A stretch of 64,000 bases of DNA from UBA1765 sp045615885 (GTDB taxonomy: Bacteria > Fibrobacterota > Fibrobacteria > Fibrobacterales > Fibrobacteraceae), in NCBI GenBank assembly GCA_045615885.1, contig JAZLFR010000010.1:1-64000 (forward strand), given 5' to 3'. The notes under the pieces are model-generated. The model did no database searches. It saw only the letters and a list, made by a program, of their open reading frames with translations, and was not told the origin of the DNA. Positions 18,143 to 28,047 of this stretch are shown here, piece after piece (positions within the stretch are counted from its first letter, which is position 1; the number at the start of each line of letters is the position of its first letter). A program made the translations under genes and the position numbers.

Positions 18143-18910
18143 ATGATTCACCCAAGTGCCATAGTTTCGCTCCAAGCAGAGGTTTCTTCGGAGGCCTATG
18201 TAGGCCCTTGGTGCATTGTGGATGCCGGTGCAAAAATTGCGGCCGGCGTGCGTTTGGAAGCTAGGGTCCATGTAAATTCCCATGTAGAGATTGGCGAAAA
18301 CACATCTGTTTTCGATGGTGCCGTTTTGGGTGCGCCTCCGCAGGATTTGAAGTACAACAATGAACCGACAAGGCTCATTATCGGCAAAAATTGCACAATC
18401 CGTGAATATTGCACTTTGAACAGGGGCACTGTTGCTTCCGGCTATACGGAAGTGGGTGATGATGTCCTGCTAATGGCGTATGTTCACGTGGCTCACGATT
18501 GCCGCGTTGGCAGGGGCGCTGTTGTATCGAACGGTTGCCAGCTTGGTGGGCATGTGCGTGTTGGCGAATATGCGACAATCGGTGGCACGGCAGGCGTCGC
18601 ACAGCGTTGCTGCATAGGTGCCTATTCCTTTGTCGGCGCTTCACTGAAGGTGGATCGAGATGTTCCCCCTGCAGCAAAGGCATTGGGTAATCCGCTTCGG
18701 TTTGCGGGAATCAATTTGCATGCGCTTCGTCGTTTCCCGGAAGAATTCCCAGAAGCGCGTGTTCTTGCTTTGGAAAAACTTTACAAGCAGCTTTACAAGT
18801 CGCAGGATTCTTTTGGGCAGGCCCTGCAGGTCGTTTTGTCGAGGGCCGATGTTGATCCCCTATTTTCTGATTTTTTCAAAAATTGGCAAGGCTTTTTGAT
18901 TGGCCGCTAA
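18143..18910 (+). CDS. lpxA: Acyl-ACP--UDP-N-acetylglucosamine O-acyltransferase
   Basis: 255 aa from MIHPSAIV, the canonical LpxA N-terminus; an in-frame ATG at 18119 would add eight residues without homology. Left-handed beta-helix of hexapeptide repeats (IHPSAIVS, VGPWCIVD, IGENTSVF, VGDDVLLM, VGRGAVVSN, VGEYATIGG), catalytic His118 in VHVAHDC, and GNPLRFAGINLHALRR leading to the helical C-terminus. First step of lipid A synthesis in the cytoplasm, confirming a Gram-negative outer membrane. It stands alone here, not with lpxD/fabZ/lpxB. Confidence 0.95.
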   Translation: MIHPSAIVSLQAEVSSEAYVGPWCIVDAGAKIAAGVRLEARVHVNSHVEIGENTSVFDGAVLGAPPQDLKYNNEPTRLIIGKNCTIREYCTLNRGTVASGYTEVGDDVLLMAYVHVAHDCRVGRGAVVSNGCQLGGHVRVGEYATIGGTAGVAQRCCIGAYSFVGASLKVDRDVPPAAKALGNPLRFAGINLHALRRFPEEFPEARVLALEKLYKQLYKSQDSFGQALQVVLSRADVDPLFSDFFKNWQGFLIGR

Positions 18911-18946
18911 AAAAAAATCGATGCTTTTGGCATCGACTTTTTTTTT
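18909..18946. terminator. Bidirectional intrinsic terminator, lpxA / GH5
   Basis: TCGATGC (18918-18924) pairs with GCATCGA (18930-18936). An A run precedes and a T run of 8-9 follows, so it can end both the lpxA transcript and the convergent cellulase transcript. Confidence 0.92.
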
Positions 18947-18960
18947 CAAGGTGACGAAAA

Positions 18961-20157
18961 TTACTTAGCCGGAGAGAACATGTCTGGGAAGCCGTTGTAC
19001 CAGGTTTTTGCGTCTCTGTTGTAGGCTTCAAAACCGCCCACCTTTGTAAAGCCCCAGTAGTGCCAAGACAGGCTGTACTGTTCTGCTGCCTTAATGGTAG
19101 CTTCCACCCAGCGCTTTCTTGTTCTGTCGGAAGGAGGATTTCCGCCCTTATCGCTCCATTCGCACTGTTTTTCCGAGATGGCTACGCCAAATTCACCCAA
19201 GTTCATTGGAACAAAATGTGTACCATCGACATCTGGGTAAAGGGCTTTGGCTTTTGCCACATAGGATTTCAAGTCTGTTGCTGCAGAATTTTTATAGGCT
19301 TCATCTCCTACGCATGTGTAACCATGGCCTTGGTGAGTATATGAGTAAGGCTCATAGTAGTGGCCACTGTAAATGATGTTGCCGTCTTCCGGGAGCGTTA
19401 GCTTGTCGATGTCGGCAAACTTCGCTGCATGGTAGCTTTCGAACATGATAGTCTTGCCAGGGGCAACGGAGCGGATAGCCTTATAGCCGGCCGTCATGGC
19501 GTCGTTGAGCAGGGAATCGCTTTTCATTGTCGGTTCGTTCAAAATATCCCAAACCAGGAGCGAGTCGGAACCCGGGTATGCCTTTTCGAATGCTTCGGCA
19601 ACTTCCTTCCAAATGGAAACGAAGTGTTCCTTTTCCTTTTCGTAGGTTTTGGCGTCTCCGCTATTTGCCGCTTCCATCAACTCATAGTACCAGTGGAAAC
19701 TGATAACCACTGCAAGACCGGCCTTGAATGCCAAACCGACATCTTCGATGACCCCGGCCAAACGGTCCGGGCTAACTTTGTGAGTTTCCGGGTTGGAGTT
19801 GTGCTGCCATCTTACCGGGATGCGTACAGAATTGAATCCCTGGCTTTTCACAAATTCAAAATCGGAGTCCTCGATAGGATTGCTCCAGCATGCATCGAGT
19901 CTGTCCGTATTGCCGTAGTTGTATGGGTCGCTAGGAAGGTTTCCTTGGTAACAGGCTGATTCCCATGCGTTGCCGAGATTCATTCCCTTGCCAAGGCGGG
20001 CGTTCATTGCCCTGCCTTTGGTATAATCTACAGGAACAATTGTTTTTACGGAATCTTGTTTCTCTTCTTCCTGCTTTGCAGCAAGGCCGCTGGAGTCATC
20101 GGAGCAAGCGAAAAATGCAAGACCGAAAAGAGCTGCTAAAAATGGTGTGTATTTCAT
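18961..20157 (-). CDS. GH5 endoglucanase, lipoprotein
   Basis: 398 aa. Lipobox LAFFAC gives a lipidated Cys18, followed by an acidic linker. The catalytic domain starts GKGMNLGNAWES; acid/base Glu208 is in LVWDILNEPT and nucleophile Glu322 in VPMNLGEFGVA; FNSVRIPVRWQ and ISFHWYYEL supply other conserved GH5 positions. It should hydrolyse internal beta-1,4 bonds of cellulose or related beta-glucans at the cell surface. No separate binding module or Ser linker. Minus strand, with its own terminator at 18909-18946; divergent from the surface operon that starts at 20399. Confidence 0.93.
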   Translation of the reverse strand: MKYTPFLAALFGLAFFACSDDSSGLAAKQEEEKQDSVKTIVPVDYTKGRAMNARLGKGMNLGNAWESACYQGNLPSDPYNYGNTDRLDACWSNPIEDSDFEFVKSQGFNSVRIPVRWQHNSNPETHKVSPDRLAGVIEDVGLAFKAGLAVVISFHWYYELMEAANSGDAKTYEKEKEHFVSIWKEVAEAFEKAYPGSDSLLVWDILNEPTMKSDSLLNDAMTAGYKAIRSVAPGKTIMFESYHAAKFADIDKLTLPEDGNIIYSGHYYEPYSYTHQGHGYTCVGDEAYKNSAATDLKSYVAKAKALYPDVDGTHFVPMNLGEFGVAISEKQCEWSDKGGNPPSDRTRKRWVEATIKAAEQYSLSWHYWGFTKVGGFEAYNRDAKTWYNGFPDMFSPAK

Positions 20158-20295
20158 AATTCACCTCTAAAACTTGCCTTAAAACTAGTCTTTTTTTCGG
20201 GCATTAGTCCAAATTGGAATAAAAGTTGCCCTAAAAATGTGTAAAATCTTTTTTACTACATGGCGCTTTCTCCAAAACTTTCAAAAAGATATTCG

Positions 20296-20322
20296 AAAAA
20301 GGCCCTTTGAAAGCCTTTTTTT
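20296..20322 (+). terminator. Terminator-like hairpin in the leader of the surface operon
   Basis: AAAGGC-CCTTTG-style sequence with GCCTTTTTTT (about 20298-20320) can fold into a short hairpin with a T run, roughly 80 bases before the first gene of the operon. It may be a leader attenuator or the end of an upstream transcript. The stem is only about six pairs. Confidence 0.35.
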
Positions 20323-20398
20323 GCAATAATTTTTTTGTAAGTCGTTGAAAAACAAGCTATATTCGGGGGTAATTGGATTTTGGAGAATTGTACCAATT

Positions 20399-21136
20399 AT
20401 GAATTCGAAGCTACAGAACACCATTTGGAAGTGTGCCGCTGGCGCCCTTCTTCTTGCGTCCTTCTCGTTTGCCGGTTTCAGTGACTACCGCGATCGTGAT
20501 GCTGGGCGTTTCATTATGAAAGATCCTAAGCCGTTCCGCCCGGACAAGGATGTCGTTTCCGTTGTCATGCGTGAAGCCATTCCTCGCGGTGGTGGCTATA
20601 CATACCAGTACCCGCGTGAAAACCCGGAACCGGTTCTTACCGATAAGTATGCCATGGAAGGAGCCCTTTCCATGGAAATTGAACTTATTGCAAGCGACTA
20701 CTCCGGCGTGGCTATCTGTATTGCTGGTTCTGTAGACCTTACCCCGTACCTAGAAGAAGGTGTCCTTGAGTTCTGGATCAAGGGTGCTCAGGGCGGTGAA
20801 AACGCATTGTTCGTGCTTGTTGACGACGGCGTAAAGACTGGTGGTGAATCCATGCAGGTCAAGCTCCGCTCCAAAAGTCTTGGTGAAATCACAACGGAAT
20901 GGACTCATTTCAGCATTCCTCTCAAGCTCTTCGGTATGACCGGTGTGTATTGGGATGCCAAGAACACTCGCGAAGTTATGCTCCCGTTCGGCTGGTCTAA
21001 CTTCAAGGGTTTCCGTCTCGAAGTCCGTAAAGATGAAAACGAATCCTTCAAGGTCTGGATTGACGACATTGTGATCAAGAAGCACGGCAAGCCGTACGAA
21101 GGTCCTGAGTTCTATCCGTTCCGCAACGCAATTTAA
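20399..21136 (+). CDS. Secreted CBM-like (galactose-binding fold) protein, first gene of surface operon
   Basis: 245 aa from MNSKLQNTIW, chosen because it gives a clean signal peptide (ALLLASFSFAGF); a TTG at 20345 would prefix 18 residues. The mature protein is one beta-rich domain: YAMEGALSMEIELI, LEEGVLEFWIKGAQGG, ITTEWTHFSIPL, FKGFRLEVRKDENESFKVWIDDIVIKK. This order of strands resembles CBM11/CIA30-type jelly rolls, where the concave face binds glucan chains. No catalytic residues and no lipobox. It is followed at 15 bases by the first outer-membrane barrel gene. A periplasmic or surface glycan-binding subunit is the likely role; binding is inferred. Confidence 0.75.
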   Translation: MNSKLQNTIWKCAAGALLLASFSFAGFSDYRDRDAGRFIMKDPKPFRPDKDVVSVVMREAIPRGGGYTYQYPRENPEPVLTDKYAMEGALSMEIELIASDYSGVAICIAGSVDLTPYLEEGVLEFWIKGAQGGENALFVLVDDGVKTGGESMQVKLRSKSLGEITTEWTHFSIPLKLFGMTGVYWDAKNTREVMLPFGWSNFKGFRLEVRKDENESFKVWIDDIVIKKHGKPYEGPEFYPFRNAI

Positions 21137-21151
21137 GGGGAATAGAGTTTT

Positions 21152-23596
21152 ATGCGTAAAATTTCCTTTTTAGCGACAACACTGCTTTGCTCAACTTTTG
21201 CGTTGGCTCAGTTTGATGATGATTATTCCACTTCTTCAGAAACTTCCAGTGAAGTAGCTTCCGAATCCTACGAAAGTGCTGAACCGGCAGTAGAGGACGC
21301 TGCTCCGGCGGAAGAAACCGTTGCTGAAGCTCCGGCAGAAGAGGGACCGAAGAAGAGCTTTACGAGCTCTGCTCCTGTAGCTGTTCAGTCTGAAATCGTT
21401 TCTGCCCCTGCTTCCTTGGCTCCGGCAGACCAGATTGCTGCGGTTGAAGCAAATACCGAAGGCCTTGGTGAAAATGCGGAATCCACCCTCATGGGCAAGG
21501 ACGATCTTCCGGTGGCTGTCTCCGGTTACATGGCTTTCAGAGTAAAGAATTTCAACTACACGGAACCGTCCCCGTGGGTTAGGGACGATGCTGCAAGAAC
21601 ATCTGTCGAAGCGTTCTTGAACATGGCAATCATCGCCATGCCTAACTCCTACATGACCTTGTGGACAAACTTGGCTTTGCCGTTTGACGTAACTGGCTTC
21701 TACGAAAACGGTTTGGCAAAGCGTCCGACAAATTCTCCGACTTACGATGAACGTGTAATGTTTGACCACTCCACCGACTACTACACGGCAACACTTAACG
21801 AAGAAATGAACGTTGGTGTTGACATTCGTGCCGGTGTCTTTGGTGCATACGTTACCGCAGGCGGTGTGCTTTGGTTGAATTCTTCTCCTCTTACCATTTG
21901 GGAACGTGAAACAGCTCCTCGTTTTGCTTGGTCTTACGAAACCTTCGAAGATGAAAAGACTGTTTCCACATACTATAAGGAAAAGTCCTTCAAGCCTGTT
22001 AAGGAAGGTGGTCGTGCTTTCTGGACCAACCGCTCCTTTGGTGGTATCTTCGCAAATGTCTACCAGCTTCCGTTTGACATGAAGGCTCAGTTCCTTCTTT
22101 CTCAACCGATGGATGCCGATATCGGTACTCGCGATGGTACTCGTCTCTATGGTGGCCAGCCGGGCGAACTCGAAACATACGGCCTTCATGACATGCGCGG
22201 CTCTATTTACCACGGTCGCATCGCAAAAGAAAAGATCATGGACAAGTTGACCCTTGGTCTTAACTATGTCGGAGTTGTGTTTGACGAAGGCATTGTCTAC
22301 GAAGAAGAATTCTCCAAGCAGTGGGTGAATTTCTCTGAACTTGGCGATCCTTTGATTTTGAATACCCACGTTGCTTCCATTGACGTGAAGGGCAATATCA
22401 CTCCGGAACTCTATTTGATGGCTGATGTGGCTGTAAGCGTTACAGACTCACTCAAGTACTATGCTGCAGAGGGTGCTGCTGGCCATAGCGGCTTTAAGTA
22501 TGAAAAGGATTCCTACAAAGAAGAAATCGCAACTCCGCAAATCGGTGTTTATGTAAAGGCCCAGAGCAAGTACATTGAAGGCTGGCCGATGACCATCGAA
22601 GGTATCTTCTTGCAGAAGGATTTCTACTCTCCATATTCACAGAGCAATCCGTCCCGCTTCCTTACGTGGCGTCGTGACGAAATGTATTTGAATTCCGGCT
22701 CCATGCGTTACAGCCCGAACATGGCTGGTATCAACTTGAAGGTTGAACCGCAGTTCAATCGTGGCTATGTAGACTTCCAGTATGGTCAGCATCGTCAGAT
22801 TGAAGAAGGCAACGATGTGGTTCTCTTCAACTATCGTTTGAACGGCCGCAATATGTGGGAAGCAACAAACTCCTGGACTCGCTACAAGCCATTGTTCATT
22901 GCTGATAGTGGTAATGGTAGCGGCGCCGGCTATATTGCCCGTGCAGGTATCGGTGCTCAAAGCAACACTGGCGTCAAGATGTATCGCCAGCAAGGTGGCC
23001 TCTATGGTGGTACCTGGGAACTTTGGGAATCCTATGTCGCTTATGACAACGTAGGCCAGATTACCGAAGGCGAAATTCCGAGCCATGCAAAGTGGTCTTC
23101 CTACTTCTCCATGATGGGTGGCTACAACATTGCTCCTTGGTTCAACACTGATCGCGATATCATGCTTACAGGTTATGTTGCTCTTTCCGGCATCTCTACC
23201 TCTTTCGCTCCTATCGCCTATAGCGAATCACAAAGCGACATGCTTTTGTGGAGCTTCTTTGGCCAGTTTGAACCGGCTGTAGCTGTGTTCCCGACATTCC
23301 ACATGGTGGGTATCTTTGGTCTTGAAACATTCCGTGCAGAAAACGCTTTTGCAGCAACAACATACAAGAATGGTGCTGAAAAGTCTTACATGAACAAGAA
23401 CATTGATGCCTATATGTATCAGAAGGCTCCGATCAACTTCCTTGAAACTGCAATTGGTGTCGGTTTCGACTGGGATCTTACGGATCGCGCTGGGTTGCAT
23501 GTCCGCTACAAGTGGATGACCCACTCTGATGAAACAATGTCTGTAAATGACTGGCATTCCCATTACATTTCCGCCGAAACTAAGGTTTGGTTCTAA
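21152..23596 (+). CDS. Large outer-membrane beta-barrel protein, barrel 1 of 3
   Basis: 814 aa. Signal peptide about 19 residues (LLCSTFALAQ). Residues about 20-120 are a low-complexity Ser/Glu/Ala/Pro stretch (SSETSSEVASES, EEETVAEAPAEE-like), then a long domain of alternating hydrophobic strands rich in Tyr, Trp and Gly (VSGYMAFRVKNF, IAMPNSYMTLW, GYNIAPWFNT) ending HYISAETKVWF. The terminal Phe and aromatic girdles are hallmarks of BAM-inserted barrels. No TonB box recognised. It belongs to the six-gene operon 20399-29982. I do not recognise a named family outside Fibrobacter-like surface proteins. Confidence 0.75.
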   Translation: MRKISFLATTLLCSTFALAQFDDDYSTSSETSSEVASESYESAEPAVEDAAPAEETVAEAPAEEGPKKSFTSSAPVAVQSEIVSAPASLAPADQIAAVEANTEGLGENAESTLMGKDDLPVAVSGYMAFRVKNFNYTEPSPWVRDDAARTSVEAFLNMAIIAMPNSYMTLWTNLALPFDVTGFYENGLAKRPTNSPTYDERVMFDHSTDYYTATLNEEMNVGVDIRAGVFGAYVTAGGVLWLNSSPLTIWERETAPRFAWSYETFEDEKTVSTYYKEKSFKPVKEGGRAFWTNRSFGGIFANVYQLPFDMKAQFLLSQPMDADIGTRDGTRLYGGQPGELETYGLHDMRGSIYHGRIAKEKIMDKLTLGLNYVGVVFDEGIVYEEEFSKQWVNFSELGDPLILNTHVASIDVKGNITPELYLMADVAVSVTDSLKYYAAEGAAGHSGFKYEKDSYKEEIATPQIGVYVKAQSKYIEGWPMTIEGIFLQKDFYSPYSQSNPSRFLTWRRDEMYLNSGSMRYSPNMAGINLKVEPQFNRGYVDFQYGQHRQIEEGNDVVLFNYRLNGRNMWEATNSWTRYKPLFIADSGNGSGAGYIARAGIGAQSNTGVKMYRQQGGLYGGTWELWESYVAYDNVGQITEGEIPSHAKWSSYFSMMGGYNIAPWFNTDRDIMLTGYVALSGISTSFAPIAYSESQSDMLLWSFFGQFEPAVAVFPTFHMVGIFGLETFRAENAFAATTYKNGAEKSYMNKNIDAYMYQKAPINFLETAIGVGFDWDLTDRAGLHVRYKWMTHSDETMSVNDWHSHYISAETKVWF

Positions 23597-23607
23597 GGGG
23601 GAAGGCA

Positions 23608-25839
23608 ATGAAAACGAATATGAAAAAATCTCTTTTCGCACTTCTTTCCGCTTCTGTAGCAGCTTCCGCTGCCAGTGTGTATGACAACCAGAAGCTTATG
23701 GAAAGCAAGGTTGATTCCATCAATGCGAAACGCGGCCTTGAAATTGATGGTAGCATTCGTGCTGTAGCACAGAAGGTAACCTTTGAAACTGACCAAGACC
23801 CTACCGGCATCAATGCGTTCCCGGAAACGGAACGAAATGAATATGCCACTGCAGATCTTGGATTCCATTTCCGCCCGTATGAAGGCGTTCGTGCCAATGC
23901 CGAATTCCGTCTGGGTGCCGGTATGCAGGAATACTTCTCTTCTGCTTCCAAAACAGCTTCTGTAGGTTGGATCAATGTTGAAGGCAATATCGGCCAGTCC
24001 TTCTACTGGATTGTCGGCGACTTCCGTCAGCAGTACTCTCCGTTGACTCTCTATACACCGGGCGTCGATGTGATGTATGAACCGACAATCTTTGCTCGTA
24101 AGCGCCACATGGCCATGAAGGAACAGAGAGTTGAAGGTAACCAGCGCAACTTGCAGGGTGCCAACATCCAGTTCCGCGGCAATCTTGGTGAATCCGTCGG
24201 TGAACTCCGCTTGGAAGCTCTCTTTGCCCGTTTGAATCGCAATGCGGTTCTTGACTTTAACGGTGCTGAAGGCAACATTCTTCCGAATGAACAGTTTGCC
24301 GGTGCCTCCATGGCTTCCAATACAGACAAGTGGCTTGTTGCTGGCAACATCGAACTTTTGCCGCTGTCAAAGAATCTGTATGTCGGTGTGACCCCGATGT
24401 ATATCTTTGATGACGAAAAGTCCTCTGCCTATGCTTATCGCCACCCTTCTGAACAGGAACTTGCCCTTAATCCGGATTTGGAAGAAAATGACTACTATGT
24501 GTATCCTGTAAATCCGTATGATTTGAGCACTCAAGAAACCATGGTTATCAGTGCTCGCGTCGGCGGCGATATCGCAGGTGTCATTGGCAATTCCAACTTG
24601 ATTCTTGATCTTGTCGGTGAATATGCAATGTCTTCCGATAAAATTAAGGGTGTCGATTTTGAGGAATCGAAAAACAAGGACGGTGAAACCGTTGTTGAAG
24701 AAATTGAAACTTCCGAAACATTGGACGGTTCCGCAATTCTTGTCCAGTTGAATGCAGGCTATAAAACAAGTTCCTTCGGTGCAAAGCTCGCTGTTGACTT
24801 CATTCGCAATGACAGCGCATGGTTCAACAATGCTGCCCAGTCTCCGAGCTTCTTCGCCCAGCGCATCATGAACTCTGACCGCGACGGTAACGTTGTCAAG
24901 TACGGTGTTTATGCTCCGCTTTACAACACTTTTGATGCTCTCTACAACTACGCTCCGAAGTTCTCTCCGGTTTCCCGTAGTGGTTCCATGGCAACTGAAG
25001 GTCCGGACTTGCTCGACAAGAACTATGGTCAGTCTGATAGCTATAAAATTGCTCCGTACAACAAGAATTCCTACGGTAACAACATCTACAACCGTAGCCA
25101 GCTTGCTTTGCTTGAACTCCTGAATGACCCGGCTCTCCAGATGTCTTTGCCGAATGGCCTGGCCACAGCAAACCGTATGGGTGCCCGCGGCATTTTGACA
25201 GTCAATGTCGGTGAATGGGTTGAAGCTCAGGGCTTGTTCAGCATGTTCAACCAAGTTACTCCGTTTGTAGGATTTAAAGAAGCTTCCTATACCGAATTTG
25301 GCGGTGGTGCAAAGGTTGACGTCTTCAAGGCACTCGGCTTTACTCTCCCGCTCGAAATTTCCGGTTCCTACAAGCATTCCGAACGCAGCATCGACTCCGA
25401 CATTCAGGGTAAAGATGCTGTTAACGGAACTGCAGAAGCCAAGAGTGACTTTATAAATGCAGGTCTCTATGTTCAGTATCTGCCGCGCTTGGGCTTTACT
25501 GCCGGTTTCCAGATGGTGAACACGGAATACAACGTCTTTGAACAGAACATTTATACTGGCAAGTTGCTTGCTCTTGGTGCCGAAGGCATTCCTATGGTAA
25601 AGAGCGAACAGATGCAGTGGATGGTTGGTCTTGACTATTCCGTAGCAAAGAACGCTTGGCTTGCCTTGAATTTCGGCATTGTTTCTGTCTCGAACCAGTA
25701 TGCTGCCGTTCAGGTGGCTGACGATAAGACAGAAGTGAAGGCGGTTAATGTGCCGGATTATTATGACGGTACGGCGGGCGCGTTCAAGCATGAATTTACC
25801 CAGACTATCCTTGAAGCCTCCATTAACGTGGAATTTTAA
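23608..25839 (+). CDS. Outer-membrane beta-barrel protein, barrel 2 of 3
   Basis: 743 aa from the ATG at 23608, 8 bases after GGGGGAAGG. Signal peptide about 21 residues (SLFALLSASVAASAAS). Directly after it comes QKLMESKVDSINAKRGLEIDG, which is matched in the next protein (QKSLLEKLDSINAAVLGLK), then ATADLGFHFRPYEGVRANAE, WIVGDFRQQYSPLTLYTPGV and EPTIFARKRHMAMK. The end is LEASINVEF with terminal Phe. Barrels 2 and 3 are clear paralogs. The short charged helix before the barrel may sit in the periplasm as a plug or coil. Confidence 0.75.
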   Translation: MKTNMKKSLFALLSASVAASAASVYDNQKLMESKVDSINAKRGLEIDGSIRAVAQKVTFETDQDPTGINAFPETERNEYATADLGFHFRPYEGVRANAEFRLGAGMQEYFSSASKTASVGWINVEGNIGQSFYWIVGDFRQQYSPLTLYTPGVDVMYEPTIFARKRHMAMKEQRVEGNQRNLQGANIQFRGNLGESVGELRLEALFARLNRNAVLDFNGAEGNILPNEQFAGASMASNTDKWLVAGNIELLPLSKNLYVGVTPMYIFDDEKSSAYAYRHPSEQELALNPDLEENDYYVYPVNPYDLSTQETMVISARVGGDIAGVIGNSNLILDLVGEYAMSSDKIKGVDFEESKNKDGETVVEEIETSETLDGSAILVQLNAGYKTSSFGAKLAVDFIRNDSAWFNNAAQSPSFFAQRIMNSDRDGNVVKYGVYAPLYNTFDALYNYAPKFSPVSRSGSMATEGPDLLDKNYGQSDSYKIAPYNKNSYGNNIYNRSQLALLELLNDPALQMSLPNGLATANRMGARGILTVNVGEWVEAQGLFSMFNQVTPFVGFKEASYTEFGGGAKVDVFKALGFTLPLEISGSYKHSERSIDSDIQGKDAVNGTAEAKSDFINAGLYVQYLPRLGFTAGFQMVNTEYNVFEQNIYTGKLLALGAEGIPMVKSEQMQWMVGLDYSVAKNAWLALNFGIVSVSNQYAAVQVADDKTEVKAVNVPDYYDGTAGAFKHEFTQTILEASINVEF

Positions 25840-25854
25840 TAGGAGGGTGTGAAA

Positions 25855-28038
25855 ATGATGAATATGAAAAAAATCGGTTTTACCTCCGCACTTCTTCTTT
25901 CCGCTGCAACAGCTTTTGCTGCGGAAGCAGAAACGGCTTCTGTTGCAACTCAGCAGAAGTCCCTGCTAGAAAAACTTGATTCCATTAATGCTGCAGTATT
26001 GGGATTGAAGCTTGATGGTACTGCCAAGGCAGGCGTTGTATCTTCCAATGCAACCTCCGATCAGTTCAGCGAAAAGTCTCCAACTCGTGAAAACCAGGCT
26101 TATACGGATGTCAACTTGGTTCTCACCGCTCGTCCGAGTTCTGCTTCCATGCTCCATATGGAACTCCGCCTGCACAAGGACTGGCAGAGCGCATTTGATG
26201 AGAACAACAACCCGATTATCGGTCATTGGTTTTCTTACGACGGCTTGATTCTTGACAAGCATTTGGCTTTCAATTTGGGTTACATGCGCGTAGGCTATAC
26301 TCCGCTTACCCTTGGCGTTCCGCAGCAGGAAATTCTCCAGGAACCGGAAGTTTTTGCCGAGAAGAGAGTTGAAGCTCTTGCCAAGCGTAATCTGGACACT
26401 ACCTCCCGTCGCTTGATGCAGGGTGTGAATGCTGACTACCATAGTGGTGAAGTTGGCTTTTTTGACGACATCCATGCCCAGGCAACTGGCGCCCGTATGC
26501 GTAATTCTTCCAAGAAGTATGACGAAGTTTTCTTTGACTTCGACTTCTCGGATCGTTACATGATTGGTGGCCGTCTTGGTTTTGATGCTTTCGGAGCCCA
26601 TCTTGGAGCCAACTATGTAGATGTGTTTGATCGCAAGAAGACAACCCGTGCCCACAAGGCTAATGCTGGTCAATCATTCTACTATGAAGATAACCAGGTT
26701 ATCAGTGCTGAACTTGGCTTTGATTCCAAGAAGATCTTGAGCGACCTTCCGGTTTCCTTTGGCCTCTTTGGTGAATTTGCAAGTTCTACGTTTAGCTTGA
26801 GCAGAGATACCCTGTTTAAGGAAATGAAGCCCAGCTATACCATTACAACGGCATACTTCCCGGGTGCTGACCCGAATGCTGCAACTTTGGTAGATGGCGA
26901 TCCTTCCTACGTTGACTCCCTGGTCTATTTGAAGAAGACACTTGTCGATACCGTTATCCGTACTAATGAGGAATATGACGATATTAATGGTACCAGCTTC
27001 TATGTGGAACCGTTCGTGAAGTTCGAAAATGCAGATCTTGCCTTGAATGCTCTTTTGAAGTTCCGCTACTTGCAGAATGACGAAAAGTTCTGGTCTGAAC
27101 TTGCTTCCAGCCCAGTTTACCAGGGCAACACCGTTATCTTCAATGCGAACGCTCTGTTTGATGACGAAGCTTATAATTCCCTGCTTTCCTCTTTCGGCGC
27201 ATCAAGCCTTGAAAACATCTATTTCACGGTCTACAACTCTAATCCGTTGAACCAGTTGAACATTATGAGCATTGATGATCCGGCGCTGTCAGCTACCGGT
27301 AAGCGTGTCAATGACGAAAGTGCAAGTACCTCTTCCCAGCTTTACAACAACTATAAGAATGTGCATCTCTACCGCAATGCTTACTCCGCAAACTCTTTGA
27401 AGTTCCGTGAAATGGCTGAAGCAGCATTCATTTTGGATCCGACTTCCAGCTTGGCTATGCCGCTTGGCATTGCTACCCCGGATCGCAAGGGTTTTGCAGT
27501 GTCTTTGGATGTAGATTGGAATGCCGCAGTTAGCTTAAATGGCCGCTTCTCCCAGTATACTCAGGATCAGGCCGACAATACCTATTCCCAGTATGCTGCT
27601 GGTCTTGGTGTTGATATCGGTCGCATCGTTGATCTCGGTGGCCGTGAAATCAAGATCCAGGGTTCCTATGGTCATGAAGAAGAAGACAATTTCATGCAGC
27701 GCAAGACTGATCGCATAGTTGCTGGCGCTACAATTGACATTTGGGGCCCGATCTCTCTTATGGCTGGTTATCAGACTGCAACAAAGGAATTCGGACTCCC
27801 GCTTCAGATTTCTGAAACTTCTAGAATCTTGAAGGCCGAAGAATCCCTTTTGCTTGCCGGTCCGCGCATTAAGCTTGCTCCGCTCTCCTACCTTTCCATT
27901 CAGTACGGAATGTTGACTGATGAAGTTACATTCGAATCTGCAAAGGTAAAGGAAGATGGTTCGTTGGGTAAGTTCAAGGCAAATAGTCTTGCAATTGACA
28001 AGAATGTAATCGTTGCCGAAGTAACGGTGAACTTCTAA
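25855..28038 (+). CDS. Outer-membrane beta-barrel protein, barrel 3 of 3
   Basis: 727 aa. The ATG at 25855 lies 7 bases after GGAGGG; a GTG two codons earlier is less well spaced. Signal peptide about 22 residues (TSALLLSAATAFAAEA). Paralog of the previous gene: SLLEKLDSINAAVLGLKLDG, LHMELRLHKDWQSAF, LGYMRVGYTPLTLGVPQQEI, EPEVFAEKRVEALAKRNLD. The C-terminus VIVAEVTVNF ends in Phe. Spaced 15 bases from the upstream stop, same operon. Tandem retention of two long paralogous barrels suggests they form one complex or bind different ligands; neither is shown. Confidence 0.75.
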   Translation: MMNMKKIGFTSALLLSAATAFAAEAETASVATQQKSLLEKLDSINAAVLGLKLDGTAKAGVVSSNATSDQFSEKSPTRENQAYTDVNLVLTARPSSASMLHMELRLHKDWQSAFDENNNPIIGHWFSYDGLILDKHLAFNLGYMRVGYTPLTLGVPQQEILQEPEVFAEKRVEALAKRNLDTTSRRLMQGVNADYHSGEVGFFDDIHAQATGARMRNSSKKYDEVFFDFDFSDRYMIGGRLGFDAFGAHLGANYVDVFDRKKTTRAHKANAGQSFYYEDNQVISAELGFDSKKILSDLPVSFGLFGEFASSTFSLSRDTLFKEMKPSYTITTAYFPGADPNAATLVDGDPSYVDSLVYLKKTLVDTVIRTNEEYDDINGTSFYVEPFVKFENADLALNALLKFRYLQNDEKFWSELASSPVYQGNTVIFNANALFDDEAYNSLLSSFGASSLENIYFTVYNSNPLNQLNIMSIDDPALSATGKRVNDESASTSSQLYNNYKNVHLYRNAYSANSLKFREMAEAAFILDPTSSLAMPLGIATPDRKGFAVSLDVDWNAAVSLNGRFSQYTQDQADNTYSQYAAGLGVDIGRIVDLGGREIKIQGSYGHEEEDNFMQRKTDRIVAGATIDIWGPISLMAGYQTATKEFGLPLQISETSRILKAEESLLLAGPRIKLAPLSYLSIQYGMLTDEVTFESAKVKEDGSLGKFKANSLAIDKNVIVAEVTVNF

Positions 28039-28047
28039 GGAGCTTTT

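Noticed and set aside
24367..25791. Long minus-strand frame opposite barrel 2
   Set aside because: Shadow frame created by the codon bias of the plus-strand gene; it lacks a ribosome site and protein features.
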